Translations under genes and position numbers: made by a program | In this document: positions 49,559 through 60,884 of the stretch, piece by piece | How the letters are laid out: every line of letters begins with the position of its first letter | How positions within the stretch are numbered: position 1 is the stretch's first letter | From: Echeneis naucrates | Lineage: Eukaryota > Chordata > Actinopteri > Carangiformes > Echeneidae | Direction of reading: 5' to 3' | Assembly (NCBI RefSeq): GCF_900963305.1 | Contig: NC_042520.1 | Location: forward strand, 7,288,170-7,352,169 | Length of the DNA stretch: 64,000 nucleotides | Notes under the pieces: model-generated | The model's database searches: none | Seen by the model: the letters and a program-made list of their open reading frames with translations, nothing else | Told to the model about the DNA's origin: nothing

Positions 49559-50496
49559 CCTTTGACACAGAAACCTAAATCCTTGCAATACGCGAGAGCG
49601 AGTCAAGGAAATGTGTTTTTGACGGTGTATTGTTTCAACTCCTAGCTGACGATCGCTAGTTTGTCAAATATTTGGCTGCCTTAGCTAGTCTGAGGACGCT
49701 ACCACTTCGTTTCCAAAGAGGATATTCAAGTCTAGTGACTTTATATCCCCAGGCAATAAATCCATCTAAACGCGAAATAACAGTAGCACCGAGCGAGGAA
49801 TTTTTAAATATATCTGCTTGCTTTTGTAAACGACTTTAAGCTTGTTATATAAAAAAAAAAGGTTTAACATTTTATGTCGCTGTCAGTACCCCGTCTCTAC
49901 ACTTGAACCATTCCGGTGAAAATTACGTCATATGTTCAGAGCCCATATTTAGTTTTTTTTTCTTTTATTCTGAACACGACAAATATTTTTCTGTATTTAA
50001 GGTTTTAGGTTTTATCCGTCTCCTCTTCCCAATACATGCCTACTGATCTTCACCAATCAATTCAGCCAGTCAGCAGTCAATTCAATACTTTAGCGATGAA
50101 CCGTGGAAACTAATAGCGCCGGTACTTATGGCTGAAATCCCGTATTAGAGTTTACAGTGACGTTAGTGGACCACTAGATGGTAGTTAAAACCCTACACTA
50201 AATTATACACCACGGCATACAAAATATACTCTGTCACTTTCATTTGGAAGTTACATATATCTCTCTTTAAGTGATAAATACACGGATGAATTAATTAATT
50301 AATCAATTAAGAAGGACAACAGTAAACGCAGAAATAATAAGCCAGTGTCGCAGTGTACATGTACACAACATAAAAATATTTGAGTGGGCCCCTGAGCAGT
50401 AACAAGCATGTCTGATGTAGTGTAGTTGTTGTAAGGCGTTAAAAAAGTGTTTAACAATATATATTATATGAGTAAATTCATCGAGCTCTCGCACCG
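49559..50496 (-). promoter_or_regulatory. ube2a: ube2a 5' UTR and upstream region
   Basis: The first 200 bases upstream of the ube2a start contain CpGs ('acgcgagagcgag') as expected for a housekeeping promoter, with no TATA box. Beyond 49800 the DNA is AT-rich up to the tRNA gene. Start site not determined. Confidence 0.5.
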
Positions 50497-50568
50497 TCCC
50501 ATATGGTCTAGCGGTTAGGATTCCTGGTTTTCACCCAGGCGGCCCGGGTTCGACTCCCGGTATGGGAA
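50497..50568 (+). tRNA. tRNA-Glu, anticodon TTC
   Basis: A complete 72-nt cloverleaf without intron. The acceptor stem is TCCCATA/TATGGGA, with discriminator A at 50568. The A box is TGGTCTAGCGG. The anticodon stem CCTGG/CCAGG carries loop TTTTCAC with anticodon TTC at 50530-50532. The T arm contains the B box GGTTCGACTCC. A TTTT at 50576-50579 is a Pol III terminator. Nothing suggests a pseudogene. It is a single copy in the window, just outside the ube2a promoter. Confidence 0.97.
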
Positions 50569-50575
50569 CTTGCTG

Positions 50576-50579
50576 TTTT
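50576..50579 (+). terminator. Pol III terminator of tRNA-Glu
   Basis: TTTT eight bases after the tRNA 3' end, the usual RNA polymerase III stop. Confidence 0.75.
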
Positions 50580-51059
50580 GTCCCCGTAACACTTTTTGTC
50601 GGTTTTGTGAGCTGACGGTCGCCGACATGTGTTTCTGCCGGAGGTTATCTGACGCAGCGCTGACCGACATCCAGTCACCGTTTCCAGGGAATCTGCTGCA
50701 GGCCCCGCCCTCTGAGGAGTTAACCTCAAGTGCTCTCATCTCTCCAGCATTCCCGTAAGATTCCCACTTTAACCTCCCTCCTTGTGTTGGCCGTGCATTT
50801 TCTTCAGATGTTTTGGGCTTTTGTTATTTTTGCTGTTGTTGTTGTTGTTGTTTCTTTTCTTTGTCTGCCGGTGAAGCCTCAACTGTCAGTGCGTGACGGT
50901 TTACTAAATATTAACCGCCATTCACTGTCGCCTAGAAACAGATAACTGTTTTTCAACGGAAAAGTCTAGACATTTTTTCATTTAACCTCCTGGCTGCTTT
51001 CGAATAACTTAAAAAAAAAAAAAAAAAAAGCTTTATTTATTTATTTATCTTAATTTCCG
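50580..51059. other. DNA between tRNA-Glu and a GC-rich candidate promoter
   Basis: A (TGT)n stretch (about 50830-50851) and an A run (51011-51029) lie here. Small open frames around 50508-50758 overlap the tRNA and are not genes. Confidence 0.5.
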
Positions 51060-51427
51060 TAACGTTTCCACCACCGTCGCTCCACGCTCATTGCTCAACT
51101 CCGTTAATTCCTACCGCGGCTCCCTGTGGACTCCCATAATATCCAGCAGGCCTCGGTCAGACTTCGGGCCGGCCCAATCATTTCCCGGGAAAATGTGACT
51201 GGTAGGAATTCCCCACGCAACAGCCCCGGTCGGAGAAAACAGCAGCCCGGTGTCAGGAAGCTCACGGAGGAGTCAGCGGGAGGCGACAGCGCCGGTGATG
51301 ATGAAGCTGTTCCTGCCGTTTGGTCTCCATCTGGCACCGGGGATAATTATGTTTTTCTAACCTCACCGGGATCCTGCCGCTTTCTGACGCCGGGGAATAC
51401 ACTCTGCTGATGGCAGCCGGGAACAGG
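51060..51427 (+). promoter_or_regulatory. GC-rich candidate promoter and first exon of an unidentified gene
   Basis: A CpG-dense block stands out from AT-rich flanks and ends at a perfect consensus donor (AACAGG|GTAAGT, exon end 51427). Just before it an ATG at 51410 gives MAAGNR in an open phase-0 frame running into the donor, so the exon may be the start of a coding sequence. It could equally be 5' UTR, since a longer open frame (51126-51410) stops just before. I cannot name the gene. Its body would lie to the right, probably beyond the window. Confidence 0.45.
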
Positions 51428-54059
51428 GTAAGTCCTGGCAGTCTTTAAAATAAACTTTTAGGACTTAGCATTACTTGCTTTCCCGTGACATTTTCTACAC
51501 TTCCCTCTGAGTTAATACTGAAGTGTTTACTTTTCTTTTCTTGTTGCTTGTCATCTGAAATAAAGGTGGCTTCCAGCTTATAGTATGCAAGTATGACAAT
51601 TTGTTTGCGCGTTTGCACTTTGCCAGTATGAACCTCTTCGGAAAGGAAAGTTAAATATGTGGCTCATTCATACTATTACTGCAGAAGCGTGACCCAACTC
51701 ATATGATGTTAGCAGTAGCCGGGATACATGCAGCCTTTGCTATCCATAGATCACAGTGACTCCCCATTTTGTCAGTCAGGCCATGTGACTGATGGCCTGT
51801 GAGTGTTTGTGAGTGAGTGCACTGAAAATCTTGACAATTTGTACAGATCAGATAGCAGGAACAATCCTCCCACCATTATCAGATACATGGAACTGACCCC
51901 AGGTCAGGGATGTTAGCTGTGGCACTGGCGCAAATAATGGGTGTAGAAAATGTGAAAAACGGGAGTATATGTATTGTATAACTGCGCTGAGAGAAAATAT
52001 TTCAGTCTCTTCGGCCTTCTACTTCAGACCAGAGGTCATTGCTGTTGAATCCAAACAACTGGTGAAAATAAATTCCAACAGCTTTCAAGCAATGTATAAG
52101 CAGAAGAAAACTCACATTTCAGTTTCCCTTTCTTCCTCCCTCTGTTTCTAGCACATTGTTAGGTTTTTTCATCATTGTTGGAACAAAACAAGCCACTATT
52201 AAAACAAATCAACTTGGGCTGTTGGAAACTGGGAATGGCTATTTCTCACTACTGTCAATCAATAAAGAAAATAAAATGCAAACGTAGCCCTGGATACAAC
52301 TACTAATAATCTAACTCCACATTGTGGACACCTACTCCACTAACATAGCCTCAGACTAAGAATATCCAGAAAAAATTGAGAGAACTGCATCAGGAAAGAC
52401 TCCTAAATGCTCATTGGGATCTGTCTGAGGATAAATATGAATGAGTGTTTATAGCTACTCTCTGTTTCTACAAATACTCTATCTGTAATGTTTGACAGAA
52501 GAGCCTTTTTATTGCTGATCAAACCTATTCTGTGGCAAGTCTAAATGTTTGCCAGATGGATGTTTACATTTTTGGCCTAAGATGCTTGTACCATGGGATG
52601 GACAAACACGATTTCATTGGTCAACTGCAGTGGCTCCGTTCAGTGGGGCTGGCTGCGACGCAGAGGGAAGGGGAGCGTTACGAGCTTTGAGTTTGTCAGA
52701 CCAGCTGGACCTACCAGCCCTTCGCCCACCCTCTTTCCCCTCCCCTTCAGTTTTCCCATGGTGGGAACACTGTAAGAGGCCTGCAGATAATTGGAAACTT
52801 CAATCCACTGAAAGCAATTATCCAGAACAAGACTTTCCAAATATACTCCAGAGTGGAGTCTTCTTGTTTGTTTCAAGCATCTGCAACTGCTGTAGAGACA
52901 TCATCTTGCCATGTTTCTGCCCTTTTCCTCTTAACTTTGACAGTTTTAAGGCTGCAGAGGACTGGAGTGATATGGTAAATTGTGGGAGCACATAGACTGC
53001 AGACGGTGTGGTTGCGGTTGAAACAGTTCCCGGTAGCCTTCTTATCCTGTGACAATGATGTCACCACTACCAGTCAAAGCAGCTGAGGAGTGTGATGATG
53101 ACCAACGACAACAATGGTGAACTGTTCTGTGATCTCTTTAGTAAGGACAAGCTCCTCAGGCATTAGACACAGCTTTTTGTCCAAGATGTACCCGCCTACC
53201 TTAATGGGCTGCTGAATATTGATTTGGCTGCACAAAAAGAAGAACTGAGCTTTTATCTTATTTCGAAAGCAGCACTCCAGTTTCAAAAAGCTTTCAGACG
53301 GGCCTTGCAAGAGACAGGGAATCCAGTGGTTTACATCTCTGTTACAGAGATATCAGAGCTAATAGGATTTTTTTTTTTTTTTTTTTTTTTTTTAACCCAG
53401 AGCTTTGATGTACGTACCCACATATGCAAACTCAATTAAACTTTACCTGCCTTCCAACTCCTACAGGATTAAAAATAGTATAATATCTGACATTTTTATG
53501 GAATTAATCTTTCCTCTTAGGTCAGTGGAATTTGGTGCCTTAGACATAACCACAAGATGGCAATGTTCATATGCTTTGACTAAACAAACAATCATATGAG
53601 ATGGCTGAAACCTGAAATGACTTGCATAAATGCAGGAACCGACTAGTGAAAAGAGAAATAAAACTGTTGAACTTCCCCCTTTTTTACATGTAGAGAAATA
53701 CCCCTGTGTTGGCCTATTTTCTGTTAAGGTCTTGCAGGGGAACTGCTGTTTGTAAAGTTCCTTAAATGTACACTGCTAGTCCACCACCTCAGACTTTTGA
53801 CACCTGAATATCACCTTGACATGTTTGATAGCTAGGGAGCGGTAGCAGTAAAGTGCAGCCACTGGACATGATGTCAGAGAGAAAGAAGATATGGGGGAAA
53901 TTCCACCTGCAACCTCATTCTTCTCACATGATGCCTTTCTCTCAAGAATGTAACTTGGGCAAGGCCTTATGGTTCAGTTTGTCCATGAATCTGCGTATTC
54001 TCATGATGTAATCCAGTTTTATGCTCAAGCTATTTTTAGCATTTAAAGGAGGGAAACAG

Positions 54060-54230
54060 TCATTTGATTTTATTTATTGTTGTGTACTTTGGCAAAAAGA
54101 TTGATTGATTCCACTCTCATGACTGCACACTAAAAATGAAGCCTAACCTAGTTTAGCTTAGCATAAAAACAGCTGAAATGATACATGGGTCAAGATAGCT
54201 GTTTACTCCTTTTTGATGGGCTCATGCTAA
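54060..54230 (+). repeat. diverged teleost interspersed repeat remnant
   Basis: The order 'actttggcaaaaagattga', 'ccactctcatgactg', 'aaaaatgaagcc' and 'tttagcttagcataaa' followed by 'aacagctg' follows a repeat found very widely in perciform-type fish. There the phrases are roughly 'agattgataccactctcatg', 'aaatatgaagct' and 'agcttagcataaagactgg'. Class not assigned. Confidence 0.5.
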
Positions 54231-57200
54231 CTTTGGGCTAAAGCGCCAGTGCTTTCCCAAAATGTCTGTTGCTTCAAGCCAAATATATAAACAGCACCTT
54301 ACATTGGTTTATACTATACATGATATATTTATCCTTCATCACACGCACACAAACTCAGGCTTGGTATATGATTTTGTCTGCAGGAAGAAGTACTCTAGGA
54401 TGAATCAGAGTATTTAGTGTTCGCTCTGGCAGCACGTTGACATCATAAGATTAGTTAACCACATTACTTAGACATTTTTATGGTGCCCGCTGAGGTCCAT
54501 GAAGCACGCAGTGTAGTATGCTGTAACACTGATGTATGTGTAATTACATTAAGGAGTAGCTTGGCTTTTAATGTCGCTCTTACTGTAGTTTGAGTACAGA
54601 AAATAGTTCCTCACAAAAATAGAAACTGGATTTGTCTGCAACTTGGGTGCATTATGGCATGTCGCCCTGTCATTTTTATGTCGCTTAGAGCCAATGAGGT
54701 AGTAGAGGTCTTTCATGAGTCAGCTTGGACAGTGTTGCTTGGATTCAAACAGTTGGCTTTGCCACAAGAAGCCAAGTGATGATATTTTATTTTAAATAAA
54801 TCTGAATAACATAAGCTAACACGCTGTTGATACAATCTGTGGTGAGCTCTGGCAGTTAATCACATCTGCTGACAGGCAGTTGTCCATCTTTACCATCCGT
54901 TTTGTAATTTTTTTTTCTTTCAGATTTATTTCACCATGACAGGCCTCCCTCAGCTTGTTGAATTATTTAACTGCATGGAGCCAATGCTTATTATAATCTA
55001 GGCCCCTGGTGACAGTGTATTATGCTCATAGGGCTTCATAACATTTCATTAATAATGAGCCTCCGATAAACTCAGGTTCATGCGTTAAAAACTGCTCGCT
55101 ATTGGTGTAGACTAAAATAGGCACGTTTGTTTGTTTGTTGTTTTTTTTTTTTTTTTTTTTTTACCCTGAGTTAGATGGTGTGACACATTGGCTTTTTAAG
55201 ACCTGAGTGATTGTTCATTATAAGAAGTCTGCATGAAAAACAACAGCTATGTGTTCAGTGACTCGAATCCTTTTCCAAGTGTCTGACTGTAGTTAGCTGA
55301 AACAACGCACAGAGGTGTGATACCTCTGATCAGGATGGTTGGCATGCTCTGTATATTTAATATTTGATGAGTAGCATTCTGTATGGAGCTTTGGCAGCAT
55401 GAAACCTATTGCCACAACTCAAATTGCTCCCTGCTTAGTAAAATTTGTGATATGATTTACAAATTCAAGATTAATTCCCCACCATTTGCTTCATAGGTCA
55501 ACCCACACAGACCTGACTGTATGTATAGTGGCTATCAAACGACTGGTATGAGCCTGCCTGATAGTTTAAAAGAATGTCTATCTTTCATATATGAAACAGG
55601 ATGCAGGAGGCTGGCATCTTTGCATTTTTCCACTTCAGCTTTCATATGGATTAAACAAACAAGATACTGTATATATGTAAATTTCAGAGATGCTGATAGT
55701 CAGATGAGTTGTGACAACCATTTTGATGCACCTTACACTTGACGCTAATATATGTGCTTGTCAACAAAAAAGAAAAGCTTCTCTGGAGCAGAGATGGTTC
55801 AGAGAAAGGTGGATTTGTTCATATAACCCCCTCTCATCAGGAAGGAGAAATCTGCTATTGTAAGTTAATAGAATCTCAAGCTTCAAATGCAGAGTAGTTC
55901 GAGGAGGGAAAGACAAGGACACCCCAGCTGTGGAGTGTATATAGTTTAGATCTCCTATTTTAATTTTTTCCTGTACAGTGTTTAAAATTCAAGGGAAACT
56001 GTCTTATCATGAACAAGGACAATATTAAATAGGCAACAAATGATGAAAATTTTAAGTAAATTCACTTAATAGTAAGCAATAAACAAACTTTAAGTGGCAT
56101 TGAGGTGACAAATCAAATAATTAAATGTGAGGTTGTATTCCCCTTGAAAACTCTTGTTTGTCCCTCCAAGATGTCATTTGCTTTGGTGCACATGGATCTT
56201 GTTGCATATTAGTTTGGGTGCATTCAGGTAAACTGAAGCTACAAGCTTGTGGTCTGTGCATCATCTGTTCTGACATATTAATGAGTCACCCACACACAGT
56301 GGGCCGAGCTCTTGCACCCTTAAAGCAGTGCACTTACACAGCTCTTTGTGGGATTGTTGTATCTGCAGTCATACTCGGTGTGACTCATGTTACATTCTGG
56401 CTCAGTTCAGGATGGTAACTGTGTAAAAATGATAATGTTTTAGTGCTGCTATGAGCCGTCATCTTATTGAACAAACAAGATTGTTGCAATTGTCCGACCT
56501 CAAGCAGCTGGAATGCGCTTAAACCAGAATAACTGCAACATTTACATATGACCTTTGCTGCCTCCGGCCTTTTAGTCCACACATGACAGATGTTTTCTGG
56601 CGTTAACTTCCATTATAAATCACTGTCCAGCTCAGTGGGGTTAATTAAAGGCTTTGCTGCTCTCTTATGTACCTCAGTCTGTGTCTCCTTTGGGGTGCAC
56701 TTCTGCCCAGTTAGCCAGAGTCTTCTTTGACAACCAATATCAGCCGGAAGCTCCCCACTTCTGTACTTGAGCAGTTACATCAGATGACCTCTGAGCTACT
56801 CAAATAATTTTTTTCCCTCCAAAGGCTCCCATATCTCATCCTGTCAAGGATTGTTTTAAAACGTTTCTCAGACTTTCAGTCCTCAGTCCTCCAACATAAC
56901 TCTTAGCTGAGTGATGTGAATTTCAAGCTTGCAATTATTAATGGAGTGGCTTTCTCGTACAAATTTGTTGGACATGCCCAGGAATAGTCTGAAAGTAAAG
57001 TCTAAAGTTTTAAAATGGGGAGCATTAGCCCTATTTGGGGACCACATTTTACCAAACCTTTGGTCTATATTACAAACCTCTTGTCTTAGATGGTACTTGG
57101 GTTTTGACAAATTTGTAATGTTTAATGTTAAATATTTTGAAACTTCTGTAGTACTGGTGTGCTGTCAGGGTAGGAAAAGGGCTTGTCCTGCTAAAGCTAA

Positions 57201-57802
57201 AGATGGGCATCAATCAGAAAGATACAGGAGGGTTTTGACTCTTGAAACTCACATGATTTCCAGCTGTTTTGCCTGTTGGGTGTGGCTGTGTCCTGTTCAC
57301 AAACACTGGCATGTGACAAGCAGAGAGGCTTCTGGTTATTTCACATGTGGACTAAGGATAATCCTGAGATCTTTGACTAGTCATTAGTGATAGACATACT
57401 GTGCAACTCAAGTTATCTTTGATTCAGCATCCGCCATCCTGAGATCAGTTATGACACTGCAAACATCATGTGAATGCACAGATGTGGGTGGAGACAGCTA
57501 CAGCAATTAAAATGTTAAATGAGTAAATGTAAGAATATTGTTACCTCAATATGGAGATTGTGTGCATAGTATTTGTGTGTGTGCCTCCCAGCTAGAGTCA
57601 AGACAATGAGCCTGGAACATTCTGTTGTTGTCACCCAATGGCAAATATGTTGTACACATGTTGGAGAAGTTCTTTAGCCAGTTCAGAGACTATTCTACCT
57701 TATAGATACATTGATTTATTATATGACAGCCTAGCAGTTCATCATGACATAGACCTTTGAATAAGTAAGCAAGAAGATTCGCATCATGCTCTTATTGATT
57801 TT

Positions 57803-57855
57803 GTGTCCATCCTTTGGACACAAAGACGCAGAGCTTGGACACAAAGGATGGACAC
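57803..57855. repeat. nested inverted repeat
   Basis: GTGTCCATCCTTTG (57803-57816) is the exact reverse complement of CAAAGGATGGACAC (57842-57855). Within the left arm, TGTCC and GGACA also pair across a short loop, and GGACACAAAG occurs twice, so alternative stems compete. Confidence 0.85.
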
Positions 57856-60379
57856 GTTGAAGTGAGTTCATTGATTCAATGTTTAAACACATCAGCCTCC
57901 GCAAAGTAGTTCAAGTATCGCTGTGTTCTCCCCCATTTGATGGGGATGTACCACAGATAATGGAGAATTTGAGGCTTGGATCCATTGTTGGGGGTATTTT
58001 TTGTATAGAAATGACACAAGAAAGTGGCTAGTGACCCTTTTTTATTCTTAGACTCAGTTGAGTCCTTTCAGGTGGTCTACAAGGTCACAGGTCTCTGAAC
58101 CCATCACACATCAGAACATTTTTTGCCATATTTAATACATCACTAGTGGGACAGGCTCTGTGTGTGCTGAATTTCAGTTAATCCCCTGCATTTCTCAAAA
58201 CAAGAGCATTCAAAACATCTTACGTTTTAGTGGTTTTCCCCTCATGGAGGTACTTTTAAAGTGTATCCAGTTCAAATTGCATGGCAGACAGATACTTTAA
58301 TTTATAGATCTAAAAAAATCTAAAAATGTGTTTGACATGTCTATTTCATTCTGAGTTACCATAAGAATTTTCTGAATTAATACATTTTGCTCAAGGTCAG
58401 TATTAGATTAGATCGCAAATCACATGAAGTCTCAGCTAACAATCAATTTAAAATTTGCATCAGAAAGAAATTGTTGTTCTGCTGACGGGATGTGTTTGGT
58501 CATTTACTTCATAATAACTGTAGTTCCTCTGGCTACATCCCTGTAGTTCCTCTAACCAATAAAACAACATACAATGTTCTCTCTAATCCTGGCACGTATC
58601 AGTACCTGTGCTCTGTATTCATTCAACAAGAGCCATGAGCTGTTTTGATGCCAGCTATGCTCTCACATTTATTTGTTTGCTCCTCTAAACTTTCTGTTTG
58701 GGAAATTATGTTTTACCTCATTACCCACGATTAATAGCATACAGTGGAATGTGATAACATTTCATTGCAATTTTACTTTTGGTTTTGACATTTCTAAAGA
58801 ATAAGCTGATTTTGTGTTTGGGAAATTTTAAAGCTTTCAGTCAGAGTTTAGCACCGCAGTTTTTAAACATTTCCTCTGTACTACAGGCATTTCCTTTCCT
58901 TTGATGTTTTCCTTTTTCATTCAGAGTAGATCATTTGTGTTGGTATGTAAAGGGACTTTAAATTCCATGTACAATGAAACCTGGAAATAGGGTAATCTGA
59001 AGATCAAGGATAAAAAAACAAACAAAAAACCCTTGTTGATCAGCACAAGTTTGCTGCCTCTCATCTCAACTGACTGATGTAACTCCTCCCCCTATGATGG
59101 GAATGTTAAAATGTGAGCATTGCCTTTAGCCCTTGGATACTTTCTACAGAAATTGAAATTATCTGTAAGATTTACAAAAGCCAAATGAAATTGGAATTGA
59201 ATTTTCTTTTGCACACGAATGTGTGTGTTTTTGTATGTTTACATAGTTGTCCTGGATTTTAGCAGTTCTTCAGGATATTAGCCCAAAGAAGAAGTGGGCA
59301 GTTTCCACAAGGGCTTTGGGTTTGTGAACAGTATTTCCAAGGCCAGTGATAAATGGACCTTGTTTGGTGTAACTTTCCCTAACAGCAACGGTATCAATTT
59401 GCTCTGAAGCACACAGCTGCTTTTGAGTGAACTGTATTGAACCAAGGCCAGGGAGCATTAATGTGATGAGAGCCCTTTGTGAAGATCAAGAGGATGATTT
59501 GAGGAACTGTGACAAACCCTGCTGCAGATGCAGTTGAGCTTATAGGATTTATTTATTTATTTACCTTTTTTTTGTCTCAAAATCCTATCTTCTTTATGTT
59601 GTTGACATAAGACAACTTTTTATTTGAACAGTTCACTTTTTCTCTTTGTCTGCCTTTTCATTTGAAATTCTATAAATTGATGCACACACACTCGAGTGTG
59701 ACGACACTGAGAACACCACCTCCACAGACCACCATTTCCTGTTTGCTCTAGTACAATTTCTGGTCAAGATTCTTATCAAGTGTCAGCTATATCCATCTAC
59801 ACCAAATTTAATTCTGTCAAAATTATGTGTGCCACCCCGAGTGTGTGACATTTTACTGTGCATTTTCAACCCCTCAGTGCCACATTTTTTATATAAAATA
59901 CTCAGTGACAGTGTTAAACTGGGCATGTGATGATTGTTCTCAACAGGAGCTTTGCCATGAACATGATCACTGAATCATGTAGAGAGGGAGAGAGCCATTT
60001 TCTGGGCTTCTGTGGTGAAGCACTGGCTCATACTTTCTCATACTCATACAAACGTTTTAGACTTGATAGTTCCTTTCTTTTTACATCCAGCTGGTAGACC
60101 ACTGGTAGACATTGTTTTATGGGTCTTTCAATAGCACTGTGAGCAACTCCCCCACAAGTCAGCAGTTTAACAGGCTAACTGACACAGCTAATAGACTTAA
60201 AATTCATTGTAAATGCTTTAATGGGACACAGAAATGAACTTTTATGTCTGTGCCGTTGCAGAGTTTAATCATCTTGGCTGGCCCATATTGTGTGGTCAAA
60301 GTCTAAAGTAAGTGTATACCTGTCCAACTGTTTACTCACACCTCCAGCACTTCTCTACTTCTGCAGGAGAAACCTGTCT

Positions 60380-60884
60380 GTCGTATTTCATGTGACCAAA
60401 GGTGTGGCTGGGTGCCTCTATTCTCCCCTCCCCCACTGCAGCCCTGTCCAATCCCTGCCACAGTAGACCTCACCTGAAAAGATTTGCATTTACAGCCACA
60501 GCTCATTGCTGATTGGCCAGGTGAAAGCACCCTGCCTCAGGGCTCCCTTACCAATGGCGACTGTGCTCCGTGACTCATAGGGAGAGGACAAGTTGCTTCA
60601 CTACACTTCTCCTTTTTCTGTTTCAAACAGCAGCCATTGTGTTGTCTTTTTTTCCCTCCACTCTTCAGTTTTGTTTTGTCACTGTGAGAAACAAGTATTT
60701 GGCTGGCCGGTGGTCTACACCTTCAGACAGCTTTGCCCCCCCTCCCCTTTTTTTTATGGACCTTGGATTATTCCCAGTTTCGTCTTTTGTTGTCTATTTT
60801 CTTCTTGATTTCTATTGGTGACGAAGATCGACACTTATTTCGTTACTATTATGGACCTTAGCGCCCAAATCCTGTGTCTTTAAG
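60380..60884 (+). promoter_or_regulatory. second candidate promoter and 5' UTR exon
   Basis: Octamer ATTTGCAT (60484-60491), an inverted CCAAT (TGATTGGCCA, about 60511-60520) and another CCAAT (60551-60555) cluster just before a pyrimidine-rich segment. A consensus donor follows (TTTAAG|GTGAGT, exon end about 60882-60884). The short frame MDLSAQILCL before the donor stops within the exon, so the exon is probably untranslated. It may be an alternative first exon of the gene starting at 51 kb, or an independent gene running off the right edge. Confidence 0.35.

Larger units (their letters stand above)
51428..60340. other. long region without recognised genes (probable first intron)
   Basis: About 9 kb in which I recognise no conserved coding exon on either strand. 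Contents: T runs (53368-53393, 55139-55162), a diverged teleost repeat (about 54060-54230), a nested inverted repeat (57803-57855), and scattered open frames up to 152 residues (56929-57387) with no family resemblance. The simplest reading is a large intron of the gene whose first exon ends at 51427. Confidence 0.45.

Noticed and set aside
50508-50739. Minus-strand frames over the tRNA gene
   Set aside because: They overlap the complete tRNA-Glu gene antisense; not protein genes.
51126-51410. 94-residue plus frame in the GC-rich block
   Set aside because: It ends with a stop just before the consensus donor; Arg/Ser/Gly/Pro composition as expected from CpG-rich 5' UTR. The exon itself is reported as a candidate.
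56929-57387. 152-residue plus frame
   Set aside because: No domain, no splice support, composition typical of chance; the longest of many in a 9 kb non-coding stretch.
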